Under the pieces are notes generated by a model. It did no database searches, had not been told where the DNA came from, and saw nothing but the letters and a program-made list of their open reading frames with translations. Positions 50,097 through 60,609 of a stretch of 64,000 nucleotides of DNA are shown here, piece by piece. Positions within the stretch are counted from its first letter, which is position 1; each line of letters opens with the position of its first letter. The translations under genes and the position numbers were made by a program. The DNA comes from Axinella damicornis (taxonomy: Eukaryota; Porifera; Demospongiae; Axinellida; Axinellidae), in contig OZ007512.1 in the NCBI GenBank assembly GCA_963931865.1, positions 11,912,756 to 11,976,755 on the forward strand. Direction: 5' to 3'.

Positions 50097-52526
50097 CCAC
50101 GCCCACCTTATAATTAATAATCCTGCTCTAGTATCTAGTATTACTCTTGCACTCTCACAGCACCCCCAGCACAATACACAGTCCTTTATATGCATTCTCG
50201 CATATCTCCAAATCATTGTCTTTATCTTCCACTCCGTTCTCATGATTTATGATCTTGTGCAAGTTATCATTGTGCAATTGTACACAGTTACGGACTGGTA
50301 TGTTATTTCTATAGTCACACATTCATGTGTGTAATTTTGTATGTTTGATTATTGGATTAAGTGTTTGTGTGTAAAATTAATAATCCTAGCCATCGCACTA
50401 ACTAGTAGTACAGACAAGTTCCTAAAGCTCGGTAATTATTGTGAGTTGATAATACTGTTTTGAACCATGCAAATGTTCAAAAACAATGTGAATTTTGGTC
50501 CGGCAAGAAGTACATACTTTGGGTATAGTGCTGTCAGTTGGTATATTGGTGCCGGCAAACATGGACTACACATCTCTTTCACCAAAGTACACATCAACAA
50601 TGCACCTCTCCCCGGCCGGCCCCAAGGTCTGGATGAGCATAATTCCTAGATCTTTTAACTGCACCTTTCGCTCAAACTCGAGCCAGATATACCCACAAGG
50701 GTCACCCACCGGTGATGTAAACCCAATGAAGGAGGATGAAACAGCAAATCAGCTGGACATCTGCGCATGCGTAATGACCTCACCCACTCTACATCTCAGC
50801 TAATTATTATTAACAAGGAATACGTATCCGCATAATTGCCTCGCGCGCACGCCGCGGCCGCATGCGCAGCCTGGCCACCCCAAATTATGTTCACTGAGGC
50901 TGTGAGAGAGCCTGACTCAAGTCACTCAAGCCATAAGTGCTGAAAGGATCTCAAGACTATGATGACCATGTCGTATTTTCGCCAGGACTCACCAAAGCTG
51001 AGTATTTTACATGATGAGCACTACCAAGAGACTTGTCAAAGACTTTTTTGGTCTGCTGTGGTTTGTTTGTTTTCACCCATGTATGTCTACCCCATTTTTA
51101 TGTACCGACCAAAGGAGTGGCCAATGGAACTATCTGTATTGGTTTCCAGGGTGATGGTGAAATGGTCAAATGCCGTCAAGTCAGAGGTACCCATGCCTTT
51201 GTTTTCTGCTACTCCAAGGATCACCTGTTTCCCCCTATACCGACGTGATGGCAACAGGCCACAGTAGTGTATTTACTTGTCAGTGCATGTCTCTGCTGTA
51301 TTGTGTCTGTTTGCTGTTGTATTCTCTATGCCCCTGAGGGTCCACGAGATATGAATGAACGTGCTTACGATAACCAAGAGTGAATTTGCGAGTGAGGAGC
51401 TGAGTGTCGATTACACTCACTGTTCGACTCCACATGTATACGTAGCTGCTCTAGCTCTGCAAGACCTGAAGGCCCCGCTCGCTTGTACCCTAGCCTCTGG
51501 CTATTGCGGAGTCGTGGTATAAACAGATGTCGACTGCACTGACTGTTTGACTCCATATGCAGGGGCGGCAGCGGCATAGAAAGGGTGGTACGGCCCACAA
51601 TCGTAGCACACCGCCGAAGGCGGTGCCTGGAGGCGCTCTCTGTGTTCGCAGAGGCGCGAAGCGCCGATCTGTCCGCGCGAAGCGCGGCAAAAGTTTTTCG
51701 CATGTATTTTTAGCGATGAGGAAGCGCTCTCGTAGCATCCAAACGGCCGTTTTGGGAAAGAAAAGACCTTGGCTGGTGTGGAGTATCAACGGTAGGCCCA
51801 GAACTAGGACGAGAAACAGATGCCATTGCCGAGTCTGTGTTATTAATTATCTGGTCGGCTCGAAAAGTGGTCCGGCCAAAGCCGGACCAGCCGGACCGGC
51901 GGCGCCGCCACTGATATGTAGCTGCTCCAGCTCTGCAAGCCTAGCCCTGGAGCACCGCGCGCTCGTCCACTGATCTGTTTCTGAAGGTTGTAGTTCTCGC
52001 ATCGTCGAGCCCTCGCAGCAAATAAAACTCAATTGGCCGGCAGGAAACCCGCAACATTCCTATCAACATTCCTGAGCGTGACATATTCCGGTACGTACGT
52101 ACCACGTACGTACCACGTACGTACGTACGTACGTACGTACGTACGTACATACGTATATAGTGAGAAATAGATCCCCCATTCAGAGCCTCGCGCTAATGCG
52201 CTCGGCAATAATTGCAGGGGACTAAAACGATTTGATTGATTGATTGATTGATTGCATAATGACCACCCACTACATCTGCTATAGGCTATAGCAACTGCTA
52301 TAATCTGGACCATTGACGGTGCATAGCAACTTTGGTATGTAGTGTCATTCCACTGCTGGTGCATGGCAGCCAGTAGCTAGGTGGAATATTTAAGTCTTCA
52401 TGGCTAGTAAAATCACAGTGCTGCTAGTTTATTGCAGTATCCTATAGCTGTCCCATTTTACCTTGTAGCTAGTGTCATTTCACTGATGATGCATGCCCAC
52501 CAATAGCTAGGTGGAATAAAGCCTTT
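50097..52526. other. RASSF 3' flank and upstream region of the first GT-like gene
   Basis: The segment 50190-50540 is duplicated at 54720-55040, marking the start of the tandem duplication. The interval 50540-52250 is an extra segment absent from copy 2. It contains repeat-like sequence with a TAGCTGCTC(C/T)AGCTCTGCAA block at 51443 and 51920 and an (ACGT)n tract at 52095-52150. ORFs here have no recognisable domain. Confidence 0.55.
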
Positions 52527-54107
52527 ATGGCTAAAGTCAGACTAGTTTTTGGTTTTGCTGCTGTGACTGCTGTCGTTGTGACTCTTCTGATGAACAGCAC
52601 CCCTCCGACGAATAAGAAGACCAGCCCTACCCCTCTACCTCAACACGCGTCAGTTGGCTATGAGCCTACCAATGGCGATTCACCACCGGGCTTTGATGCA
52701 CCGCAGGACCTTGATGCACCGCAGGACTTTGATGCACCGCAGGACCTTGATGCCGCGCACGACCTTGATGCACCACAGGACCTTGATGCACCGCAGGACC
52801 TTGATGCACCGCAGGACCTTGGTGCACCGCATAGGTTCAACCCTGGCGGTACCGGTAAATCAAAACTTGGGTACATTCTTGTCAATCACTATAGCGGACA
52901 GCAGGGTGCTGGAGTGCGTGCATTGGGATCATTGCAATGTCTAGCTGGGTCCTACAAGCTCCCAGTTAAAATTCTTGAGCCATTTCTTGTAGGTTCATGG
53001 TTGACATCAGACTTTCCACCAAACATCAAATCACCTCTCAAGTTTAGAGATCTCTTTAATCTTCAACACTTCAATGAATTATCTCAACGAGAAGCGGAAC
53101 CGACTCTAGCATCGTGGGATGACTTTCTTGACAATGCTCCGAGGAATGTGATCAGTGTAGAAATCTACTCTGAAAATAAACTTAAATTTCAACTTCTCGG
53201 AGATGTAAGAGGTGGCATTGGAATTAAGAAGTTGGTTATGGATACGACGAAAGAAAAACTTTGTTTCAGTACAAAGTACACAAGAAATCACCAGCTAAGG
53301 AAACTTGGTTGTTGTGTCGTCCGGGTGGCTCAGCTTCGTATTCCAAACAGCAAAGTTATTGCAGACGATAATGTGTATGATTACCTATATGGAGACTGGG
53401 ACCCCAGACAGACTACCCTTGTGTTTACTACGAAATGGAGACGTGCATCTTGGATCCAGAGTCCAACTTCTTTAAGTGATTTCAATTGTAGTGATCCTAA
53501 ATGGAACAGAATCCAGCGTAGGTTACTTCCAAGTCAAAGATTACTGAAGGACTCCCAATCGTATACTAAACGCTACCTTCATTCCTCTAATAAGGTAGCC
53601 ATGATGGTTCGTTCAGAACACGTCTTCATTGGCTACAGGAAGAAGTCCAGAGGAAAAACTATTGCAGATATGATAAATTATTTCAGTTCCTGTCTTCACA
53701 GTGCTGTTGGAAAAGCTCATGAGAACACACAAGCAGATGGTGGTATTTACTTGACCTTTGACCTTGGTACTTATGGAAGCAATTCAATATTAGGAACACT
53801 GAGAAAAGAATTGCACAACAAAACTTCCAAAATCTTTCAGGACACGGTTGCTGATTTGTATGGTAATCAACTTTCCCTAAGAGGTTGGGAGGACAGTTTT
53901 ATCCAAGCCAGTGGTGGGATAGACAATCCAGCATACATAGCTGCCCTTCAGCGAACAATTGCCAGCCAGGCCGACTGTCTCATCCTAGTGGGCGGAGGAA
54001 ACTTCCAAGTACTTGCTACTAATGAGTATCTCAGACTCCACCCCAATCCTGGTGAACGGTGTGTACACTCAGTGTGCCTTAATAAAGCAAGATCACGAAT
54101 ATACTGA
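52527..54107 (+). CDS. Type II membrane protein, GT-B/O-fucosyltransferase-like (copy 1)
   Basis: 526 residues, intronless. A short basic N terminus (MAKVR) and one hydrophobic segment (about residues 5-22) predict a Golgi type II anchor. A Pro/Thr-rich stem follows, with seven or so FDAPQD/LDAPQD hexapeptides (residues 56-101). The luminal domain begins GYILVNHYSGQQGAGVRALG, with VKILEPFLVGS and DLFNLQHFNEL. This resembles uncharacterised invertebrate proteins with a QQ-x2-R-x-L...EP-x3-G pattern and an O-fucosyltransferase-like fold; the family assignment is inference. The C terminus (ASQADCLILVGGGNF, around D483) resembles the donor-binding end of GT-B enzymes. No donor or acceptor can be stated. 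Confidence 0.75.
   Translation: MAKVRLVFGFAAVTAVVVTLLMNSTPPTNKKTSPTPLPQHASVGYEPTNGDSPPGFDAPQDLDAPQDFDAPQDLDAAHDLDAPQDLDAPQDLDAPQDLGAPHRFNPGGTGKSKLGYILVNHYSGQQGAGVRALGSLQCLAGSYKLPVKILEPFLVGSWLTSDFPPNIKSPLKFRDLFNLQHFNELSQREAEPTLASWDDFLDNAPRNVISVEIYSENKLKFQLLGDVRGGIGIKKLVMDTTKEKLCFSTKYTRNHQLRKLGCCVVRVAQLRIPNSKVIADDNVYDYLYGDWDPRQTTLVFTTKWRRASWIQSPTSLSDFNCSDPKWNRIQRRLLPSQRLLKDSQSYTKRYLHSSNKVAMMVRSEHVFIGYRKKSRGKTIADMINYFSSCLHSAVGKAHENTQADGGIYLTFDLGTYGSNSILGTLRKELHNKTSKIFQDTVADLYGNQLSLRGWEDSFIQASGGIDNPAYIAALQRTIASQADCLILVGGGNFQVLATNEYLRLHPNPGERCVHSVCLNKARSRIY
52698..52836 (+). repeat. In-frame 18-bp coding minisatellite
   Basis: About seven to eight copies of GATGCACCGCAGGACCTT encode the LDAPQD stem repeats of copy 1. 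Copy 2 has a single partial unit. Confidence 0.95.
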
Positions 54108-54341
54108 ATGCTGACGAACTAAAGGCACCTGCATATTGCAGTCTATATGATTTTGGCTCAAAATATATTACAGCATAGCTACTGGTGTCGTTATCATACA
54201 GGAATCCATTAGAGAATGGCACTCGTATTGTTCTCAGAGAATTATTAATTCGTATAATGCAGGACGACCAAGACATGTACAGAACAAACGACACTTCACT
54301 CATTTCTCTTATTGCACTGTAACATTACAGTACACCAAACA

Positions 54342-54399
54342 GTCCTCCAGGGAGTTTGTCAATGTACTACGTAGTACATTGACAAACTCCCTGGAGGAC
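54342..54399. other. Perfect 58-bp palindrome
   Basis: 29-bp arms with no spacer: GTCCTCCAGGGAGTTTGTC... reads into its exact inverse at 54370/54371, where the centre is TACTACGTAGTA. It lies 235 bp beyond the stop of GT-like copy 1. Confidence 0.97.
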
Positions 54400-54660
54400 C
54401 ATGTTGAATACATACACATGAAGATGTCTATATATTTTCAGCCTATAATTCTTTGGAAAGAAATACAGCCTATTATTCTAAAGATATTCCGGAATAATGT
54501 GCCCATCCCTATATGGAATCCATGGCCCATTGAAAGCAGCCATCTGTGAGTCAGCAGTAGAATCTGTGAGCTGAATAGTTGGAAAGCATGCACTAAATTT
54601 AGTTGTGCATACATTGTATATAGTTGTGGTGGCCAGAAGGTATCACAGGAAAATATGTGC

Positions 54661-54701
54661 AGTCTAGCCTCGTACCCAGGCTCTGGGTACGAGGCTAGAC
54701 T
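54661..54701. mobile_element. Minimal palindromic mini-element
   Basis: AGTCTAGCCTCGTACCCAG and its exact inverse around three bases. It is a CTCGTACCC variant of the family, near the boundary between the two duplicated GT-like units. Confidence 0.9.
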
Positions 54702-55344
54702 GTACAGTCCTGTGTAATTATGCATTCTCGCATATCTCCAAATCATTGTCTTTATCTTCCATTCCGTTCTCATGATTTATGATCTTGTGCAAGTTATCAT
54801 TGTGCAGATGTACACAGTTATGGACTGGTACGTCATTTCTATAGTCACACATTCATGTGTGTAATTTGTATGTTTGATTATTGGAATAATTAAGTGTTTG
54901 TGTGTAAAATTGATATCCGGTCCTAGCTATTATCTATTAGTAGTACAGATTGTGAGCTGATAATAATTATGCTGTTTTGAACCGTGCAAAAACGATGTGA
55001 ATTTTGGTCCGGCAGGAAGTGCATACTTTGGGTATATAGTGCTGTCACTCTACATCTGCTAGCAACAGTGTGTAGCTATAATTATATAATATCTGATGAT
55101 GCCTGGACCATTGACGGTGCATAGCAACTTTGGTATGTAGCGTCATTCCACTGATGGTGCAGGGCAGCCAGTAGGTGGAATATTTAAGTTTGAAGTCTTC
55201 ATGGCTAGTAAAGTCACAGTTGTGCTTTTATTGCAGTTCCTTTTCCTGTAGCTGTCCCATTTTACCTTGTAGCTAGTGTCATTCCACTGATGATGCATGC
55301 CCACCAATATATAGCTAGGTGGAATAATTAAGTTCAAAGTCTTT

Positions 55345-56805
55345 ATGGCTAAAGTCAGACTATATTTTAGTTTTGCTGCTGTGACTGCTATTGTTGTGAC
55401 TCTTCTGATGAACAGCACCCCTCCGACGACTGAGAAGACAAAGCCCACCCCTCTACCTCAACACGTGTCAGTTGGCTATGAGCCTACCACTGGCGATTCA
55501 CTGCCGGACCTTGATGCACCGCATAGGTCCAACCCTGGCAGTAAATCGAAACTTGGGTACATTCTTGTCAATCACTATAGCGGGCAGCAGGGTGTAGCAG
55601 TGTGTGCTCTGGGATCATTGCAATGTCTAGCTGGGTCATACAAGCTCCCAGTTAAAATTCTTGAGCCATTTGTTGTAGGTAGGTTGACATCAGACTTTCC
55701 ACCAAACATCACATCACCTCTCAAGTTTAGAGATCTCTTTAATCTTCAACACTTCAATGAATTATCTCAACGAGAAGCCGAACCACCTCTAGCACCGTGG
55801 GATGACTTTCTTGACAACGCTTCAAGGAATGTGATCAGTATTAGTACAAACAGGGGGAAAAGAATCAAACTTGAATTTCAACTTCTCGGAGATGTAAGAA
55901 GTGGCATTGGAATGAAGAAGTTAGTTATGGATACGACGAAAGAACAACTTTGTTTCAGTACAAAATATGCAAAAAATCAGCAACTAAGCAAACTCGGTAT
56001 TTGTGTCGTCCGAGTTGCTCAGCTTAAATTCCCACACAAGAAAGATATTGCGGATGATGATGTGTATGACTACATGTACCTATATGGAGACTGGGATCCA
56101 AGACAAACTACCCTTGTGTTTACCACGTGGAACCGTCGATATGTATCTTGGATCCAGAGGTCAACTTCTTTAGGTGATTTCAATTGCAGTGATCCTAAAC
56201 GGGACAGGATCCGGCACAGGCTACTTCCAAGTCAAAGATTACTGAAGGACTCCCAATCGTATACTAAACGCTACCTTCATTCCTCTAATAAGGTAGCCAT
56301 GATGGTTCGTTCAGAACACGTCTTTATTGGCTACAGGAAGAAGTCCAGAGGAAAAACTATTGCTGATATGATAACTTATTTCAGTTCCTGTCTTCGCAGT
56401 GCTGTTGGAATAGCTCATGAGAACACACAAGCAGACGGTGGTATTTACTTGACCTTTGACCTGGGTACTTATGGAAGCAATACAATAGCAAAACTACTGA
56501 GTAAAGAATTGCAAAATAAAGCATTCAAAATCATGCAGGATACGGTTGCTGATTTGTATGGTAATAAACTTTCCCTAAGAGATTGGGAGGACAGTTTTAC
56601 CCAAGCCAGTGGTGGGATAGACAATCCAGCATACATAGCTGCCCTTCAGCGAACAATTGCCAGCCAGGCCGACTGTCTCATCCTAGTGGGCGGAGGAAAC
56701 TTCCAAGTACTTGCTACTAATGAGTATCTCAGACTCCACCCCAATCCTGGTGAACGGTGTGTACACTCAGTGTGCCTTAATTCTGCAAGATCACAAATAT
56801 ACTGA
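55345..56805 (+). CDS. Type II membrane protein, GT-B/O-fucosyltransferase-like (copy 2)
   Basis: 486 residues, intronless, closely similar to the 52527-54107 protein along its length with the same hydrophobic anchor, but without the DAPQD stem expansion. The C-terminal ~200 residues are nearly identical between copies (YLHSSNKVAMMVRSEHVFIG, ASQADCLILVGGG), whereas residues ~150-280 differ more, for example ISTNRGKRIKLEF versus VEIYSENKLKF. This suggests either selection on the middle part or gene conversion of the 3' part. The upstream ~260 bp is also duplicated, so both copies probably share promoter elements. Confidence 0.78.
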   Translation: MAKVRLYFSFAAVTAIVVTLLMNSTPPTTEKTKPTPLPQHVSVGYEPTTGDSLPDLDAPHRSNPGSKSKLGYILVNHYSGQQGVAVCALGSLQCLAGSYKLPVKILEPFVVGRLTSDFPPNITSPLKFRDLFNLQHFNELSQREAEPPLAPWDDFLDNASRNVISISTNRGKRIKLEFQLLGDVRSGIGMKKLVMDTTKEQLCFSTKYAKNQQLSKLGICVVRVAQLKFPHKKDIADDDVYDYMYLYGDWDPRQTTLVFTTWNRRYVSWIQRSTSLGDFNCSDPKRDRIRHRLLPSQRLLKDSQSYTKRYLHSSNKVAMMVRSEHVFIGYRKKSRGKTIADMITYFSSCLRSAVGIAHENTQADGGIYLTFDLGTYGSNTIAKLLSKELQNKAFKIMQDTVADLYGNKLSLRDWEDSFTQASGGIDNPAYIAALQRTIASQADCLILVGGGNFQVLATNEYLRLHPNPGERCVHSVCLNSARSQIY

Positions 56806-57049
56806 ATGCTGACGAACTTTAAAGGCACCTGCATATTGCCATCGATCGGCATATGATTTTAGCTCAATATATTATAGCTACTGATGCCATTGTTCTTAGA
56901 CTATTGCCTTTGTACGTATACAGGAATCGATGGTCCATTGAAAGCAGTCCTCTGTGAGTCATATACATAGTAGCTAGCTGTGAGTTGGATAGTTTGAAAG
57001 CATGCACTAATTTAGGTGTGCATATAGCAATACAAGTAGCTATTGCTAT

Positions 57050-57105
57050 CTGCCTGATGAAGATCCCTCGGGATTGAAACGTCGCAACTGTTTGGATGAA
57101 GAAGT
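57050..57105 (+). ncRNA. Hammerhead ribozyme-like motif
   Basis: TGC, CTGATGA, hairpin GATCCC-TC-GGGATT, GAAAC, GTC and GCA in order. The TGC/GCA pairing flanks the core as stem I, the stem II hairpin has six pairs (one G-U), GTC is the classical cleavage triplet, and stem III is just the self-complementary ACGT. Immediately upstream is a 9-bp hairpin (ATAGCAATA/TATTGCTAT). Motifs of this form are known from Penelope-like elements and retrozymes; activity here is inferred. Confidence 0.5.
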
Positions 57106-57504
57106 TTGTGCAAACAAAGACTGCTAACTATTAATTTAGTTTACGGTAATAGACTCGCATAGTCTTTGGTTGAAGGGACTGGTCGTTTAGGATTGGATTC
57201 ATGCTGAATCGTGCAGAACAACTCTGAAGACTGCTGCAGTTGTACACTTCAAAATATAGGAGACCCCCTAAAGTCCATCATGCATACAAAATGTGCAGCT
57301 GCAGCTAACAGTCAGTTTAAATGTTTTGCCGTTCACATTTTTGCCAACACAGCAATTAATGAGTAGTACAACCTACTATAATGGTTAAGATCAGCAGATG
57401 CATCCCGTGCAGATGCATCCCGTGACTTGCTTGCAGCTGTGAGTTGTGAGTATTACAGTGACACATGATGGTTATGATCAGCAGATGCATCCCATGACTT
57501 GCAT

Positions 57505-58195
57505 TTAACAAATGGAGATGCACATCTTGGATCCAGAGTCCAACTTATTCTTATTGGACTTATTTCAATTGAGTGATCCTATATTATAAACAGGACAGAT
57601 TCTGAGAATCCAGCATTGGCTACTTCCAAGTCAAAGATTACATCAGTAAGTTATCCCTCTCAGGACAAATTGGGATCGTAGCATGCACATCGTCCGTACA
57701 GCTCGAGTTCATGCTCAGTACAAGGATTCAAATGCCTAGTAGCTTTGAATGCTTTGTTGAAAGTGAACTTGCTACGCCAAAGAATGAGCATGCAAGTTAG
57801 TAGTTGTATGACAGTTCATATATATAGGCTGATTGAGGGCTAGGAGCCTAGCTATAGGGGACATGAGAACTTGTTAACCATTAGTACAAGTACGCATGAT
57901 TCTTATAGCCTGCAGAGTACAACATGCAAGCTGTAGCTGCTGAACCAACGTGATTTTCTATGGCACACTGTGTGTACACACTGTTCACCAGGATTGGGGT
58001 GGAGTCTGAGATACTCATTAGTAGCAATTGGGTTGACCAGGGTTAGGGTGGAGTCTGAAATATTCAAGTACTCCCAATAACATGTTTAGTAGCAAACGGA
58101 GATGTGCATCTTGGATCCAAGAGTCCAACATCTATGATTTCAATTGCAGTGATCAGAATCCAGCATAGGCTACTTCTGAGTCAAAGATCTACATT
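57505..58195. pseudogene. Scrambled remains of a third GT-like copy
   Basis: Plus-strand fragments at about 57510-57645 and 58098-58185 match the TCTTGGATCCAGAGTCCAAC and CTACTTCCAAGTCAAAGATT region of the genes. Minus-strand fragments at about 57985-58070 match their 3' end (ACTCCACCCCAATCCTGGTG) twice. Order and orientation are rearranged and the frames are broken. Confidence 0.8.
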
Positions 58196-58556
58196 TATAT
58201 AGACGAAAGAACTTGTTAATTATTCCGGGTGAAATTTCTGTTCCGGCCATGCATTTAAGCAATTATGCACACATTCTTTGGTTACTGTATGGTTACTATA
58301 TGCATCTGAAGTAACAAGTTTGCAACTCCAGTGACAATAATGTATATATAGTACGGTTAAAACAACACTTCAGTTTTTCAGTTTTATAGGTGGAAATTCC
58401 AACAGGTGTACAGTAATGTCACTAATGTGCAACCAGCTTGGTGTTGCCACTACATCAAACAAGTACATTTCTTAATCACAACTGTTCAATGCTATTTCTA
58501 CATACACTATTGCTACAGCCTTGCATTAGGCAGTCAAGTTCTCCAGTCATCTGGAT

Positions 58557-58979
58557 TCACGTGCGGGCATCAAGGATGATGAACTGGACAGATTTTGTTG
58601 CCACAGGCTTGATGAACGGGACACCGCTGCTTGGACTAACAGACCAGTAGCGGCCATTATCTGCCTTGAGTGTGATCGTGCCCGATCCCTCCCAAGGACC
58701 ACCAGAAGGATCGTATTCATATTCAAATTGCGAAAAAAAATCAGCAGTAGCTTTTGAAGCCATGATGTAGTTTCTTGAGTCAACTGCATTGTTGGAGAAT
58801 GCTATACGGCTCAGGTACTTTCCGTTGTCGGCCTGGAAAGTCACTTTTCCATTGTCCAGCAGCAACATCTTGAACTTGGAGTAGACATCAGGCCTCTGTT
58901 TGGCAGCTTCAATGTAATTGTACCTACCACGGTTAATGCGGTTGAGAAACTTGTATGTGGATGGATCTAGGAGGTAACG
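58557..58979 (-). CDS. Beta-trefoil (fascin-like) protein, partial
   Basis: About 140 codons are readable from CGT at 58979 to the stop at 58557. The repeat pattern is YKFLNRINRG...YIEAAKQRPDVYSKF, then VTFQADNGKYLSRI and ITLKADNGRYWS, with IMASK...FFSQFEYEY between them. Each ~45-residue unit matches beta-trefoil/fascin-like repeats (ADNGKYLSR...I-x-A-x-K...F), giving about one trefoil domain. An in-frame TGA lies directly upstream (58980-58982) right after a CCAG, so the N terminus is either an unidentified spliced exon or lost. The only ATG is internal (58868). Ligand and location are unknown. Confidence 0.6.
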   Translation of the reverse strand, partial: RYLLDPSTYKFLNRINRGRYNYIEAAKQRPDVYSKFKMLLLDNGKVTFQADNGKYLSRIAFSNNAVDSRNYIMASKATADFFSQFEYEYDPSGGPWEGSGTITLKADNGRYWSVSPSSGVPFIKPVATKSVQFIILDART

Positions 58980-59162
58980 TCACTGGATTTTTGCAGAAAT
59001 GACAGGGAGGAGCACGTGCACGTGGCAGCTGAGATAAAGAAAAAAGAACACATAAAATTTATGTAGCAATTATACTAAGGCAGCTAACATGCACAAAAAC
59101 ACAGGTCTATCGTCGCCAAGTGACCGAGTAGTTAAGTATTATGTTATTCGCCTTGAGTGTGA

Positions 59163-59385
59163 TTGTGCCGTACGTGAAGGTTCTCCGGTTTTTGCCTGTT
59201 TTCCTTGACGCCTCAAAAGCTTTTGATTTGGTGGATCACGAGATTCTCTTCAATAGACTTCTTGACAGAGACCCGCCCTTTTACCTCTCGCTGTTTCTTC
59301 TCTCCTGGTACAAGGATACAAGTCATGGATGCTCAAAGCCGGTACAGAACCCACAAGAATTCAGCCATAGCCGCTTTTGCTGAAG
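59163..59385 (+). pseudogene. LINE reverse-transcriptase fragment
   Basis: Encodes LPVFLDASKAFDLVDHEILF and LLDRDPPFYLSLFLLSWYKD. F-x-D-x2-KAFD-x-VDH is the first catalytic-Asp block of CR1/L2/Jockey-type non-LTR reverse transcriptases. Only about 60 residues remain, with no YADD block, so it is a dead fragment. Confidence 0.75.
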
Positions 59386-60349
59386 CTCATTAAATATGCA
59401 CGTGACCTTTGACCAGTCAGAAATCGAGGAGATGATGCTGCAACAGGCTAGGAAGCAGCTTGAGACAGAGCTGGAGACGACCCTTCATAGCTTTGGTGAC
59501 GTTTGCTGTCTGTATACAGCTGTTTTGGTCAGTCCAGTCCAGTCCAGTCCACAGTCCAGTCCATGGTCCAGTCCAGAGTCCAGCTTTTACAGAGACCCTT
59601 TTACAATGTTCCAATCCCCTCATGCTCTATATTACAGCCAACCTGGTGTGGTTGACCAGCAGAAGATCACTCCTAGCAGGAAGAAGAGGGTCACCGCCGG
59701 TTTCATTTCAATGGAGGTCTGATTGCAGTCTGAATCAATGGTAGAACTCACTCCTCAACTGAGATGAACCTAGTCTACAGATGCATAATCTGTTATACAT
59801 AATCACACTGATACAGATACAGACAAAATGAACAGTACAAAGTGTCATGTCACAAGCCTAGAATGCTTCCACAATCCACCTGCTAATGAATTTGCACTTT
59901 GTTTTTATGGCTACCAGTCCGAACAGTGGCGTAGGAACCGTAACGGCTGTATATGCTTTGGCCGCTACACTGTCAGTCCGATACCTTACTTTGTAGCTGA
60001 GCAGTCTCCTCGATGCAACATCGCTTGAGAACGACAAGGAGGTAGTGTTCCGTGTGCACAAAACATGGTACACTCTTGGAAAAAAAAAGAGCAGCTTTAT
60101 TTTGCTATGTACTGGTGCGCGCTTTTGAAAAAAATTCGCCGCCGCCCTGCACAGAAAAATTTGCTTCGCGCGGCACGACATGGCCTCCATCACACTTACG
60201 ATTTGCCACTGCCGTGCTACGTATGTTGCATTGTATACAATTGTATACATACAGTTATCATCAACTGTCACTAGGCTAACCTATAGTGCGCACAATTGCG
60301 GTGTGCTGACAACAGATCTGAACTTCTCCAAAAGCAGTCAACTCGCCGT
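59386..60349. other. No recognised gene
   Basis: A GTCCA/GTCCAGTCCA pentanucleotide-like repeat lies at about 59527-59585. ORFs on both strands (up to 137 codons) show no known domain. Confidence 0.5.
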
Positions 60350-60609
60350 GCAACTCGCTGAGATAAAAATGCACAAAACACACTCCACTTAAATACTTAT
60401 CAAACTCAGTGATCTAACAACCAATCACAATTGACGCAATCTAAACGGAAATACATACAGGAAAAATCGAAGAGAAAATACTATAAATTTAGTGCAAAGA
60501 CATGACCTAGGCGATACGTCAGGAGAGTACATGAATGAAGGAAATTAAAAAGGTGCAGCCACCATGTGAGCCGTGGCCTACTAGCTACAACCATGAAAAC
60601 AACAGGAAA

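Noticed and set aside
50959..51267. Small ORF, with a signal-peptide-like hydrophobic start in an alternative frame
   Set aside because: The alternative frame starts at TTG, the ATG frame has no domain, and the segment is absent from the duplicated unit.
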